Source: Pandoraea cepalis
GTDB taxonomy: Bacteria; Pseudomonadota; Gammaproteobacteria; Burkholderiales; Burkholderiaceae
DNA: 64,000 nt
Assembly: GCF_902459665.1 (NCBI RefSeq)
Contig: NZ_CABPSL010000003.1
Coordinates: forward strand, 186,001 to 250,000
Reading direction: 5' to 3'
The translations under genes and the position numbers were made by a program. This document shows, one piece after another, positions 1 to 8,729 of this stretch. Below the pieces are notes generated by a model, which searched no databases, was not told where the DNA came from, and worked only from the letters and a program-made list of their open reading frames with translations. Position 1 is the stretch's first letter. Each line of letters begins with the position of its first letter.

Positions 1-193
1 CGCATTGTATAGGGTTTTCCCGTTAAGGGTTAGCCCCTATTTGCGAAAAACATCAAAAATCTGCTATAGGCTCACTTCGAATCCAGTCAATTCGTGAAAA
101 TTATATTTAAAATCAAATACATATTTGGCTGTCGACGTAACGCAACACCCGCTGCGGCATGCTGTCGCAGTGGGCGAATCAAAATTCAGGAAA

Positions 194-219
194 CAAAAAA
201 AGCGCCGTCATTGCGGCGC
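194..219 (-). terminator. Rho-independent terminator after cueR
   Basis: Read on the minus strand, a 6-bp GC stem (GCGCCG / CGGCGC) around a 6-nt loop is followed by a run of seven T. It lies about 45 bp past the cueR stop codon, so it most likely ends the EEP-cueR transcript. The rest of 1-265 shows no credible gene. Its AT-rich left part (1-130) probably holds promoter sequence for a gene beyond the window edge. Confidence 0.75.
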
Positions 220-265
220 GTCATAGGGGATATCGGGCGTCAGCCGGTCATGTCGGCTTCATGTG

Positions 266-829
266 TTAGGACTGGGGGACGTGACGGATCTGCCCCTCGC
301 TGTCACTGACCGAGCCGCCTGCCGACGCCGGGGCATCGGTGCCGGTCGCGGCGTCTGAGGCTGTGGCCGACTGCGCCGGACCGCACGACGCTATCGCGCT
401 CGCGAAACGCGCCCCCTTGCCGCCCAGGTCACCGGGAAGTTCAGCGGCAGCGATCCCCTCGAGTATCGGGCAGTCTGGACGATCATCACCGTGACAGTGC
501 ATGGCGAGATGAGAGAGCGTGTCGCGCATGGCCACCAATTCACCGATGCGCTGGTTGAGTTCATCGACATGGGTTTGCGCCAACGCCTTCACCTGCGCGC
601 TGGATCGGTCTCGATCCTGCCATAGTGCCAGCAGTTGACGGATCTGATCGATCCCAAAACCCAGCCGCCTCGCCTGGCGAATGAAGCGAAGCAGATGGAG
701 ATCCGGCTCGCCGTATCGCCGGTAACCCGCCTCGGAGCGGGGACTCGGGGGCATCAGGCCGATACTTTCGTAGTACCGGATCATCTTGGCCGTGACGCCG
801 CTGGCCTGCGCCGCTTGTCCGATGTTCAT
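266..829 (-). CDS. cueR: CueR-like Cu(I)-responsive MerR-family regulator
   Basis: This 187-aa MerR-family activator should sense cytoplasmic Cu(I) and remodel promoters with long spacers. The N-terminal winged HTH (about residues 1-70, starting MNIGQAAQASGV and containing MIRYYES) is followed by the dimerisation helix. The metal loop CHGDDRPDCPI (about residues 112-122) has the two cysteines spaced exactly as in CueR. After the loop comes a tail of about 60 residues rich in Ala, Ser and Asp, longer than in enterobacterial CueR (about 135 aa) and of unknown role. The start codon overlaps the upstream endonuclease-like gene by ATGA, so translation is probably coupled. Likely targets in this window are the copA and copZ promoters, both with a 19-bp spacer. 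CueR assignment is confident; the tail is unexplained. Confidence 0.9.
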   Translation of the reverse strand: MNIGQAAQASGVTAKMIRYYESIGLMPPSPRSEAGYRRYGEPDLHLLRFIRQARRLGFGIDQIRQLLALWQDRDRSSAQVKALAQTHVDELNQRIGELVAMRDTLSHLAMHCHGDDRPDCPILEGIAAAELPGDLGGKGARFASAIASCGPAQSATASDAATGTDAPASAGGSVSDSEGQIRHVPQS

Positions 830-1644
830 GGCTGCCTCACTGGGGGGGACGAGGGTTGAACGACGGGGGTGGAGGAACCGTTCATCGTCCTGTTGGCGTC
901 CGACGGCACAAGTCGAGCGCTGATCGGTGAATGATCGGAAATCCGTGACCAGGGACGCCCGTGTAAAACCTGCGCCCCTTCGATATGAAAGCCTCGTGCG
1001 TAAATGCGGTCAAGTCGCAAAAGCGGCAATCCGCTCGGAAAACTGCGCGCCGGACGCCCCCCGCGGTTCTGAAACACCTCGGTCAGCGCCAAGCGTTCCG
1101 CCAGCAACCGGTCCGCCTGATTGCTCCAGTCATTGAAGTCACCCGCGATAATCAACGGCGCATCGGCGGGAATGGCGTCGGCCACACGCTCCGTCAACAT
1201 TTCGAACTGGCGACGGCGACCGTGTCCGGCCAACGACAAATGCACACACAGGCAATGCAGCGGCTGCTTCAGACCCGGCACGGCAATCTCGCAGTGAAGC
1301 ATGCCGCGCTTCTCAAAACTATAGGTTGTGATGTCGTGGTTGTCCGACCTGACGATCGGATAACGGCTCAGAATCGCATTGCCATGATGCCCCTGTTCAT
1401 AGACGACATTGCGCCCATACGCGTGATCGCGCCACATGGCGCCGGCCAGAAACTCGTGTTGCGGCTGCACCGGCCAATTCCTGTGACGCACCGCATGCCC
1501 CTGATGCAGACCCTGCACTTCCTGCAGGAAGACCAGATCCGGCGCAAGCCCTTCCAAGCCGGCACGCAGTTCGTGAACACGCAGACGGTTGAATGCGGAA
1601 AAGCCCTTGTGGATGTTGTAACTCGCGATATGGAGGCTATTCAT
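826..1644 (-). CDS. Endonuclease/exonuclease/phosphatase (EEP) family protein
   Basis: A 272-aa member of the EEP (DNase I-like) metal-dependent phosphoesterase superfamily. The motifs appear in the expected order: SYNIHKG near the N-terminus, a metal-binding Glu in FLQEVQG, a His in GHHGNAIL, the catalytic block AGDFNDW, LDRIYARG, and a C-terminal SDHSPISARL carrying the catalytic Asp-His. There is no signal peptide or membrane segment, so it is probably cytoplasmic. The substrate (nucleic acid, phospholipid head group or other phosphodiester) cannot be read from the sequence. It lies between copA and cueR on the same strand, and its stop overlaps the cueR start by 4 bp. The cueR coupling is seen; a role in copper physiology is only suggested by position. 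Confidence 0.85.
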   Translation of the reverse strand: MNSLHIASYNIHKGFSAFNRLRVHELRAGLEGLAPDLVFLQEVQGLHQGHAVRHRNWPVQPQHEFLAGAMWRDHAYGRNVVYEQGHHGNAILSRYPIVRSDNHDITTYSFEKRGMLHCEIAVPGLKQPLHCLCVHLSLAGHGRRRQFEMLTERVADAIPADAPLIIAGDFNDWSNQADRLLAERLALTEVFQNRGGRPARSFPSGLPLLRLDRIYARGFHIEGAQVLHGRPWSRISDHSPISARLVPSDANRTMNGSSTPVVQPSSPPVRQP

Positions 1645-1818
1645 GTTCGGCAGGATTCATTCCGCGCCGGAAGGCAGACGATACCAATCAAATGATGCCG
1701 CTTTCGACGAATTTCAAGTCAATTAAAAATTCAGGCAACGCATCGGGCGGTCGCCGACCGCGCGTCCCCCTAACGAATTCATTATGCGCCGTTCGCCTTG
1801 TGCCCGGGCAAACCGCCC

Positions 1819-4365
1819 TCAAACACTGGCGCTGCGGGCCTCGCCAATCTTGGCGGCAGCACCGGCACTGACGTCTTGCGTCGCCGATGAACGCCAGCGC
1901 CGCAGCAGCAACGCGTTGCTCACCACACTCACGCTGCTGAGCGCCATCGCCGCCCCCGCAATCACCGGGCTCAACAGCCCGAACGCCGCCAGCGGAATCC
2001 CGACCACGTTGTACGCGAACGCCCAAAAGAGGTTCTGGCGAATCTTCGACCAGGTGCGACGCGACACATCGATGGCATCGGCCACCCGCAGCGGATCGCC
2101 GCGCATGAGTGTGATGCCCGCCGTCTGCATGGCCACGTCGGTACCCGAGCCCATCGCGATGCCGACGTCGGCCGCGGCCAACGCCGGGGCGTCGTTAATG
2201 CCGTCGCCCACCATCGCTACGACCACGCCGTCACGCTTGAGTTGCGCGATCACCGCCGCCTTGTGCTCCGGCAGCACGTTGGCATGCACCTCGTCGAGTC
2301 CCAACGCGTCGGCGACCGCCTTGGCGCTCCCCGCGTTGTCGCCGGTCACCATCACGCAACGCACGCCCAGCGCATGCAAGCGGTCGACGGCCGGCCGCGC
2401 CGTGGCCTTGAGCGTGTCACCGAACGCCAACAGGCCAAGCAAGCGCGCCGGTGCCTCGACATTTGCGCCATCCCCTGCAGTCTCGACCAGCCACGAGACG
2501 GTACGTCCCTCGGCCGCCAGACGCGCTGCCTCGTGAGCCAGCGCCCCTTCCGAGACACCCAACTCCTCAAGCAACCGCGCGTTCCCCAGCTGCAGCGTAT
2601 GACCGTTGCGCGAGGCGCCCGCGTTCTCGACGCCCCCAACACCCCCACCCTCCCCAACTTCCTCGATACGTGCCCGCATCCCTCTCCCCGGCAGCGCAGC
2701 GATGTCGAATGCCGTCGGCACCGCCGAGGTCACCCCGGCTTCCGCTGCGGCGGTCGTGACCGCCTTCGCCAGCGGATGCGAACTGCCCGACTGCACCGCC
2801 GCGGCCCATCGCAGCAAGGTATCGGCACGCACCCCCGTCACCGGCAGGTGTGCCACGAGGCGCGGCTTGCCCTCGGTCAACGTGCCCGTCTTGTCGAACG
2901 CCACGACGCGGATGCGGTGCGCCAGTTCGAGCGCTTCGGCATCCTTGATGAGAATGCCCTGCCGTGCCGCCGCCCCAGTGCCCACCATGATCGCGGCAGG
3001 CGTTGCCAGGCCCAGCGCACACGGGCACGCGATGACCAGCACTGCCACCGCATTGAGCAGCGCTGTCTCCAGGCCGATGCCGAGCCCCCAACCAACGACC
3101 AGCGTCACGACGGCGACCAGCACCACCACCGGCACGAACACCGCGGCCACCCGATCGACGGCGCGCTGGATCGGCGCCTTGCCCGCCTGCGCATCTTCGA
3201 CCATGCGAATGATGCGCGCCAGCGCCGTATCGGCGCCGACCGCCGTCGTCTCCACCCGCAGCGTACCGGCACCGTTGATCGAGCCGCCAACGACCTTGTC
3301 GCCGGCCGCTTTTTCAATCGGCAACGGTTCGCCGGTCAACAACGACTCGTCGAGCTGGCTCGCCCCCTCGCGAATGACGCCGTCGATGGGCACCCGTTCA
3401 CCGGCGCGCACCACCACCCAGTCGCCGACCTTCACCTGGCCCAGCGGCACCGTCACCTCGCTCGCCGCGCCCTGCGGATCGCGCAACACGCGCGCGGTCT
3501 CGGGACGCAAGGCCGCCAGCGCACGAATCGCTTCCACGGTGCGACGCTTTGCCCGCGCTTCCAGCCACTTGCCGAGCAGCACCAGCGTGATGACCACGGC
3601 CGCCGCTTCGAAATACAGGTGCGTCATGCCGTGCGCCGGGGCACGCCACCATTCGTAAAGACTCAGCCCATAGGCGGCCGACGTGCCCAATGCCACCAGC
3701 AAATCCATATTGCCGCTACCGGCGCGCACCGCTTTGTACCCCGCCCGATAGAAGCGCGCCCCGAGCCAGAACTGCACCGGTGTGGCGAGCAACCATTGCA
3801 CCCACGGCGGCAGCATCAGATGAATGCCGAAGGGTTCGAGCAGCATTGGCAACAACAACGGCAGGGACAAGACCGCCGCCACGGCAACCGGCCACCACGC
3901 CGGACCTTCGTGGGATGCGGCCGCCTGCGCGGGGTCCGTGACTGGCGACGCCTCGTATCCCGCCTGCTCCACAGCAGCGGTGAGCGCCGCCACGTCGACG
4001 ACGCCACGCACCCCGCGCACGGCGGCACGCTCCGTCGCCAGGTTCACGTTTGCCTCGACCACACCGGGCACCTGACGAAGGGCCTTCTCCACACGCCCCA
4101 CGCACGATGCGCAGGTCATGCCGCCAATCGCCAACTCGAACGATTGCTCCGCCACCTGGTATCCCGCGTCGTTGACGGCCGTCTCGACCGCGCCAAGCAG
4201 AGCCGCGGGCGTCACGCCGGGCGCAGCTTCCACGGCCGCCGTCTCGGTCGCGAGATTGACGTTGGCGCTGGCCACGCCCGGCGCGCGCCGCAATGCCTTC
4301 TCAACCCGCGTCACACATGAGGCGCAGGTCATGCCTTCGATACCGACCGACCAGTTCCGAATCAT
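1819..4365 (-). CDS. copA: Copper-exporting P1B-type ATPase CopA
   Basis: An 848-aa inner-membrane ATPase that pumps Cu(I) out of the cytoplasm. Two N-terminal heavy-metal-associated domains each carry GMTCASC (Cys14/Cys17 and Cys85/Cys88). Then come the membrane helices, the actuator motif SLLTGEP (about 341-347), the transport-site CPC (447-449) in a helix ending ALGLATP, the phosphorylated Asp491 in DKTGT, the HP motif in [15 protein letters not shown], and the hinge GDGINDAP. The nucleotide-binding domain contains a Gly/Glu-rich insertion (GEGGGVGG) that looks like a flexible linker. The start is supported by GGAG upstream and a MerR-type promoter about 40 bp away. CopZ is divergently transcribed next door. 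Cu(I) rather than Zn/Cd specificity follows from CPC, GMTCASC and the CueR-type promoter. Confidence 0.96.
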   Translation of the reverse strand: MIRNWSVGIEGMTCASCVTRVEKALRRAPGVASANVNLATETAAVEAAPGVTPAALLGAVETAVNDAGYQVAEQSFELAIGGMTCASCVGRVEKALRQVPGVVEANVNLATERAAVRGVRGVVDVAALTAAVEQAGYEASPVTDPAQAAASHEGPAWWPVAVAAVLSLPLLLPMLLEPFGIHLMLPPWVQWLLATPVQFWLGARFYRAGYKAVRAGSGNMDLLVALGTSAAYGLSLYEWWRAPAHGMTHLYFEAAAVVITLVLLGKWLEARAKRRTVEAIRALAALRPETARVLRDPQGAASEVTVPLGQVKVGDWVVVRAGERVPIDGVIREGASQLDESLLTGEPLPIEKAAGDKVVGGSINGAGTLRVETTAVGADTALARIIRMVEDAQAGKAPIQRAVDRVAAVFVPVVVLVAVVTLVVGWGLGIGLETALLNAVAVLVIACPCALGLATPAAIMVGTGAAARQGILIKDAEALELAHRIRVVAFDKTGTLTEGKPRLVAHLPVTGVRADTLLRWAAAVQSGSSHPLAKAVTTAAAEAGVTSAVPTAFDIAALPGRGMRARIEEVGEGGGVGGVENAGASRNGHTLQLGNARLLEELGVSEGALAHEAARLAAEGRTVSWLVETAGDGANVEAPARLLGLLAFGDTLKATARPAVDRLHALGVRCVMVTGDNAGSAKAVADALGLDEVHANVLPEHKAAVIAQLKRDGVVVAMVGDGINDAPALAAADVGIAMGSGTDVAMQTAGITLMRGDPLRVADAIDVSRRTWSKIRQNLFWAFAYNVVGIPLAAFGLLSPVIAGAAMALSSVSVVSNALLLRRWRSSATQDVSAGAAAKIGEARSASV

Positions 4366-4401
4366 TTCAGGGTCTCCAGGAGGACTGTCATCATGCGTCG
4401 A

Positions 4402-4432
4402 AGCATAGACCTTTCCATGAAGGGAAGGTCAA
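4402..4432 (-). promoter_or_regulatory. CueR-type promoter of copA (19-bp spacer)
   Basis: On the minus strand, a -35 TTGACC (4427-4432) and a -10 TATGCT (4402-4407) are separated by exactly 19 bp. The spacer contains the near-palindrome GACCTTCCC...GGAAAGGTC. An over-long spacer filled with a dyad is the signature of promoters activated by MerR-family regulators, and the dyad closely resembles the known CueR box of E. coli copA. Predicted function: copper-dependent activation of copA. Confidence 0.88.
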
Positions 4433-4558
4433 GCCGCCAGCGTCAATCTGCCGCACACCATCCCATGACAGTCTCGTCATTTATTACGATAGCGCGCCCG
4501 GAACCGCTCGGGTTTGGGCTGCGTCTGGGCGATCCAACGAATGCACTGAAAATAGCGC

Positions 4559-4589
4559 TTGAGCTTCCTGTCGTAGGAAGGTCTATCAT
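4559..4589 (+). promoter_or_regulatory. CueR-type promoter of copZ (19-bp spacer)
   Basis: A -35 TTGAGC (4559-4564) and a -10 TATCAT (4584-4589) are separated by 19 bp. The spacer holds the dyad CTTCC...GGAAG with the same GGAAGGTCTAT edge as the copA promoter. It sits 47 bp upstream of the copZ start, so copA and copZ are probably switched on together by the same regulator. Confidence 0.85.
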
Positions 4590-4636
4590 CGATTTGTTTG
4601 ATCACCGTCACCGAAACCGCTTTCAAGGAGTGCAAC

Positions 4637-4837
4637 ATGCAAGTGCAAGTCGAAGGAATGAGCTGCGGTCATTGCGTCAAAGCCGTCACGCGTGCGATCA
4701 CCGAGCGCGATCCGGCCGCCAAGGTCAATGTGGATCTGGACTCGGGTCGCGTCGACGTCGAAAGCCGCCTCTCGCCCACCGAGGTCAGCGCCCTCATCAC
4801 CGACGCCGGGTACACCGTCAAGGGCACCCACGCCTGA
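4637..4837 (+). CDS. copZ: Copper chaperone CopZ (heavy-metal-associated domain protein)
   Basis: A 66-aa single HMA-domain protein that should carry Cu(I) in the cytoplasm and hand it to CopA or CueR. The metal site MSCGHC lies at residues 8-13 and the domain ends with the usual DAGYTVK strand. The start at 4637 is preferred because AAGGAG lies 7 bp upstream and because it matches the usual length of the family; an upstream in-frame ATG at 4598 would add 13 residues of no known function. It is divergent from copA, from which it is separated by the two CueR-type promoters. Confidence 0.93.
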   Translation: MQVQVEGMSCGHCVKAVTRAITERDPAAKVNVDLDSGRVDVESRLSPTEVSALITDAGYTVKGTHA

Positions 4838-5072
4838 GCATCGCCTGGCACGTCCGACGTCGCGCAACGCTCACATCGGCGGTCGGCGCGACATCCGCGC
4901 CGGCCTTCCTCCCGAGCCGACGTTGAGCCAATCGCCCGCCATCATTCCCACTAGCGCCGCGCAGTCTTCCCTGCAGCGCAGCAACACCCTGTGCTACGCT
5001 CTCTCTCGCCGACTACGCAACAACGCCACGCGATCAGTGACTGCGAGGCGCGCTGCTTGCGGCATACACGTC

Positions 5073-5244
5073 TTCAGGGCGGGGTGAAAGTCCCCACCGG
5101 CGGTATGTGACGCCGCGCAGTGCAAGCTGCGTGGGTCATGAGCCCGCGAGCGCCTGCCACCGTCGCTTTCGTGACACTGGCAGGGTCAGCAGATCTGGTG
5201 CAAAGCCAGAGCCGACGGTCATAGTCCGGATGAGAGAAGATGCG
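5073..5244 (+). promoter_or_regulatory. FMN riboswitch (RFN element)
   Basis: The conserved RFN blocks are present in order: TTCAGGGCGGGGTGAAAGTC at the 5' side, CCCCACCGGCGGTA, AGCCCGCGAGCGC, then GGTCAGCAGATCTGGTG, AGCCAGAGCCGACGGTCA and the closing TAGTCCGGATGAGAGAAGA. It lies 98 bp upstream of ribB, the classic location. Downstream, 5257-5284 contains a strong hairpin (CCATGGG / CCCATGG) with no T-run, and the ribB ribosome binding site follows at about 5331. Control may therefore be on translation or a more distant termination step. FMN would shut off ribB expression. Confidence 0.95.
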
Positions 5245-5342
5245 TCGATACCCGCGCGCCATGGGGCACTGTCCCATGGAGGCGTCCGTTCGCATGCCCC
5301 GAAAACGTTTTTCGCCCGATTGATTTACGCGAGGAGCGTTTC

Positions 5343-6086
5343 ATGCCCGTTACCCAAAGCACCACCCAAGCCGTATCGCAAGCCGTTACATCGACCGCTC
5401 ACAGGGCCGATGCGACCCGCACAACCGACGATCTGCATGCCTACCCGGCGTTCGCCAACCTGGCACCGGTCGACGTCCGCCTGCCAGCCGCACTCGACGC
5501 CATGCGCGAAGGCCGGCCGGTCATTCTGATGGACGACCTGGACCGCGAGAACGAGGCCGATCTGATCGTCGCCGCCGAGAAAATCACGCAGGCCACCATG
5601 GCCATGCTGATCCGCGAATGCAGTGGCATCGTGTGCCTGTGTCTGCCTGACGAGACATTGCGCCGTCTCGATCTGCCGCCGATGGTCGAGCAGAATCAGA
5701 GCCGCCATGGCACGGCCTTCACCGTGACAATCGAGGCGCGCCAGGGCGTGAGCACCGGCGTGAGCGCGGCCGACCGCGTGACCACGATTCGCGCCGCCAT
5801 CGCCGACGATGCCCAGCCCGCCGACCTGTCCCGCCCGGGCCATGTGTTCCCGCTGCGTGCACAGCCGGGCGGCGTGCTGACGCGTCGCGGTCACACGGAG
5901 GGCTCGGTTGATCTGGCGGTGCTTGCGGGCCTGAAACCTGCCGCCGTGCTGTGCGAGTTAATGAATCCAGACGGCACGATGACGCGCGGCGCCGACATCG
6001 AGCGCTTCGCCGAGCAACATGGCCTGCCGATCCTGACCATCGACGAATTGGCCCAGTATCGTCGCAGGCACGCCCAAGCGGCCTGA
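5343..6086 (+). CDS. ribB: 3,4-dihydroxy-2-butanone-4-phosphate synthase RibB
   Basis: A 247-aa enzyme that converts ribulose 5-phosphate into 3,4-dihydroxy-2-butanone 4-phosphate plus formate for riboflavin biosynthesis. Visible family signatures are the acidic metal/substrate loop [11 protein letters not shown] (about residues 60-70), the SGVSAADR-type stretch, HTEGSVDLA (about 182-190) and NPDGTM near the end. The chain stops after the DHBP-synthase domain and has no GTP cyclohydrolase II half, so this is the monofunctional form. About 35 N-terminal residues rich in Thr, Ser and Ala precede the domain. The start is set by GAGGAG 8 bp upstream. It is a stand-alone gene under the FMN riboswitch, so a separate rib cluster probably exists elsewhere. 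Confidence 0.95.
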   Translation: MPVTQSTTQAVSQAVTSTAHRADATRTTDDLHAYPAFANLAPVDVRLPAALDAMREGRPVILMDDLDRENEADLIVAAEKITQATMAMLIRECSGIVCLCLPDETLRRLDLPPMVEQNQSRHGTAFTVTIEARQGVSTGVSAADRVTTIRAAIADDAQPADLSRPGHVFPLRAQPGGVLTRRGHTEGSVDLAVLAGLKPAAVLCELMNPDGTMTRGADIERFAEQHGLPILTIDELAQYRRRHAQAA

Positions 6087-6274
6087 GCTGGCGGCGCGGC
6101 CAGCGCCCTCCTTCCGAGGTAACGACGACAACCCGAATCACGGCGACGGCGTGAGCCGCCGTTGCCGTGCTCCGGTCTCGACGCTTCCCTCTAACGCCGA
6201 AACCCCCGGGGCGCACCGTGACTTTTATAATCTCGCGCCATCGCTTGCCTGATAAAAGTTACGAGGAAAACGCC

Positions 6275-6841
6275 ATGAATACCCGACCGGATGCCGCCGC
6301 CGTACTGGCGCAATGGGAAGCCGACGAAGCCGCCGTGCGCGAACGGCTCACACGTCACGGTCCGCTACGCTACGGCGTGGCAACGCCGTCCGACGTGATC
6401 GGCCTGTCGGGCATGGAAATATTTGAAGCGATGTTCGACGGCAGGCTGCCGCTGCCGCCGATCAGTGAGACGCTGGGCTTCATCGCCATCGAAGCCGCGA
6501 ACGGCCGCGCGGTCTTTCAGGGCCGCCCGGCGTTGCCCTATTACAACCCGCTCGGTGCCATACACGGCGGCTGGTTCGCCACGCTGCTCGACTCCGCGGT
6601 CGCCTGCGCGGTGCACTCCACGCTTCCCGCCGGACGCAGCTACACCACGCTCGAACTCAAGACCAATATGGTGCGCGCCCTCACGCGTGACGTGCCTTGC
6701 GTGCGTGCGGAAGGCGAAGTCATCCAGGTCGGGCGTCAGGTCGGCATCGCCGAGGGCCGCATCGTCGGTCCGGATGGCACCCTGTACGCGCACGCCACGA
6801 CGACGTGCCTGATCTTCGACTTGCCGCCGCGCAAGACATAA
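6275..6841 (+). CDS. PaaI-family hotdog-fold acyl-CoA thioesterase
   Basis: A 188-aa hotdog-fold protein expected to hydrolyse an acyl-CoA or aryl-CoA thioester. The signature HGGWFATLLDSAVACAV (about residues 95-111) matches the PaaI/YdiI helix with the catalytic-site HGG, and YTTLELKTNMVR follows. The start at 6275 is chosen because ACGAGGA lies about 9 bp upstream; a longer reading from 6167 has no ribosome binding site. It is monocistronic, ending at a strong bidirectional terminator. The substrate cannot be inferred. Confidence 0.85.
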   Translation: MNTRPDAAAVLAQWEADEAAVRERLTRHGPLRYGVATPSDVIGLSGMEIFEAMFDGRLPLPPISETLGFIAIEAANGRAVFQGRPALPYYNPLGAIHGGWFATLLDSAVACAVHSTLPAGRSYTTLELKTNMVRALTRDVPCVRAEGEVIQVGRQVGIAEGRIVGPDGTLYAHATTTCLIFDLPPRKT

Positions 6842-6860
6842 GGGCAGCGACGCGCCATGA

Positions 6861-6899
6861 AAAAGCCCGCCGGGGAAGCAAATCCCCCGGCGGGCTTTT
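6861..6899. terminator. Bidirectional Rho-independent terminator
   Basis: A near-perfect stem of about 15 bp (AAAAGCCCGCCGGGG / CCCCCGGCGGGCTTTT) around an 8-nt loop, with A-run and T-run flanks on the two sides. It lies between the convergent thioesterase and antiporter genes and can serve both. Confidence 0.9.
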
Positions 6900-6947
6900 G
6901 AGTCGCTGCGCGCCGTCGTCAGGACGTCGCCACGGCTCGCGCGTCGC

Positions 6948-8729
6948 TCAATGCGGGGAGCCGCCGCCCTGCTCGCTATCGGGCTGGTGTTCCAGCGTCT
7001 CCTTGAGTGCAATCTGCAGCTTGGCGTGCATGCGCACGAACCAGCTCCGCATGATGATCGCCAGCACCACCGTTCCCGCCACGATCAGCACGACCATCTC
7101 CGTGGACGGCAGGATACTCGCCGACAAGGCCGCCACCAGCAGGATCACCCCGACCATGGCGGCAATCGGCAGGATTTCGGCCACCACGCGGCGCACCTGG
7201 TATGTGTAGCGACCGGTCAGGCTCGGCGGCACCGACAACTCCACAAGCAGGAGCGAGAGCGATTTGAGCTTGCGGTACACCGCGATCAGGAACGGCAGCG
7301 ACAGCACGAGCGCCACGCCCCAGACCACCGCGCTTTGCAGGCTCGGGTCGCGCACCCACGGCGACATCAGCGCCGCCAAACGCCGATAGAAGAAGGCGCC
7401 GCCGAGGAAAATCGTCACCACGAGCGCAAGATTGATCGCCACGCTCATCACGATGCGACGCACGATGCCGACGAGCGCCGCGCTATCGCCCGTCAGATGA
7501 ATGCTCTGCAACCACTGCGTGTACTGACGCAGCACGTATGACAGACGTCCGGGCATCATGCGGCCGAGCCATCCCGTGAACGGATCGGCACTCTTGATCA
7601 GGTACGGCGTGAGCAGCGTCGTGATGACCGAGACGGCGACCGCAATCGGGTAGAGGAAGTCGCTCGTCACCTTGAGCGACAACCCGAGCGACGCAATGAT
7701 GAAAGAGAACTCGCCAATTTGCGACAGCCCCATGCCCACGCGCATCGACGTCCGGCCGTCCTGCCCCGAAAGGTACGCCCCCAGTCCGCACGAGACGATC
7801 TTGCCGATCACGACGGCGAGGGTGATGACGAGAATCGGCCAGATGTACGTCGCCAGCACGTGCGGATCGAGCAGCAGTCCGATGGTGACGAAGAACACGG
7901 CGCTGAACATGTCGCGCAGCGGTGCAACCAACCGTTCGATGGTATGCAGCTCTCGCGCCTCGGCCATGATCGCACCGATCAGGAACGCGCCGAGCGCCAC
8001 GCTGTAACCCATCTGGATCACCAGCAGGCAGAAGCCGAAGCACAGGCCGAGCACGACGACCAGCAGCATCTCATCGCTCTTGAATTTCGCCACGTACGCG
8101 AGAATGCGCGGCACGAGCAGAATGCCCACGACAAGCGACACCACCATGAACAGCAGCAGCTTGCCCAGCGTAAAGGTGGCCTCGCCGGCATCCACCGAGC
8201 CGCTAATGGCAATGCCCGAGAGCAGCGCGATCATGCCAATGGCGAGCACGTCTTCCACGATCAGCACACCGAAGATGAGCTGGGCGAATCGCTCTCGCTT
8301 CATGCCGAGTTCGTCGAGCGCCTTGACGATGATGGTGGTCGACGAGACGGCGAGCATCGCGCCAAGGAAAATCGAGTCCATCGCCTTCCAACCGAAGAAG
8401 CGGCCGATCTCGTAACCAAGCCAGAGCATCAGCACAATCTCGGTGATCGCCGCCACGAATGCCGTCACGCCCACCCGCGCAAGCTTGCGCAAGCTGAACT
8501 CCAGCCCCAGCGAAAACATCAGGAACACGACACCGAGCTCGGCCAGAATGCCGATCGTCTTCTCGTCATGTATCAGCGCAAACGGCGGTGTATACGGGCC
8601 GATGATCACGCCCGCCACGATATAGCCGAGCACGACCGGCTGTCGGAACCGGTTGAAGATGACCGTCACGATGCCGGCCAGCAGCATGATGACGGCCAGG
8701 TCCTGAATGAAGTCGATGGCGTGATGCAT
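6948..8729 (-). CDS. CPA2-family cation:proton antiporter (KefB/YbaL-like, without RCK domain)
   Basis: A 593-aa integral membrane protein. The first 380 or so residues form the Na+/H+-exchanger domain of the CPA2 family, with the conserved GYIVAGVIIGP near the N-terminus, LMFSLGLEFSL, and SSTTIIVKALDELG. KefB, KefC and YbaL continue with a cytosolic NAD-binding RCK (TrkA-N) domain. Here the remaining 200 residues instead contain several hydrophobic segments (around VVTIFLGGAFFY, LSLPFLIAVYR and VVLIVAGTVVLAII) and no GxGxxG dinucleotide motif. Gating by NAD(H) or glutathione adducts is therefore unlikely. The start at 8729 has GGGGAG about 8 bp upstream; the frame stays open to 9002 but without family similarity. 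Ion specificity (K+ or Na+) is unknown. Confidence 0.85.
   Translation of the reverse strand: MHHAIDFIQDLAVIMLLAGIVTVIFNRFRQPVVLGYIVAGVIIGPYTPPFALIHDEKTIGILAELGVVFLMFSLGLEFSLRKLARVGVTAFVAAITEIVLMLWLGYEIGRFFGWKAMDSIFLGAMLAVSSTTIIVKALDELGMKRERFAQLIFGVLIVEDVLAIGMIALLSGIAISGSVDAGEATFTLGKLLLFMVVSLVVGILLVPRILAYVAKFKSDEMLLVVVLGLCFGFCLLVIQMGYSVALGAFLIGAIMAEARELHTIERLVAPLRDMFSAVFFVTIGLLLDPHVLATYIWPILVITLAVVIGKIVSCGLGAYLSGQDGRTSMRVGMGLSQIGEFSFIIASLGLSLKVTSDFLYPIAVAVSVITTLLTPYLIKSADPFTGWLGRMMPGRLSYVLRQYTQWLQSIHLTGDSAALVGIVRRIVMSVAINLALVVTIFLGGAFFYRRLAALMSPWVRDPSLQSAVVWGVALVLSLPFLIAVYRKLKSLSLLLVELSVPPSLTGRYTYQVRRVVAEILPIAAMVGVILLVAALSASILPSTEMVVLIVAGTVVLAIIMRSWFVRMHAKLQIALKETLEHQPDSEQGGGSPH

Noticed and set aside
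94-309. Small open frame at the left edge on the plus strand
   Set aside because: Rich in Arg, Ser and Cys, no ribosome binding site or domain signal, and it overlaps the cueR terminator and 3' end.
2242-4320. Very long open frame antisense to copA
   Set aside because: Composed of His, Arg and Gln as expected for a GC-rich antisense frame; copA on the other strand has all catalytic motifs.
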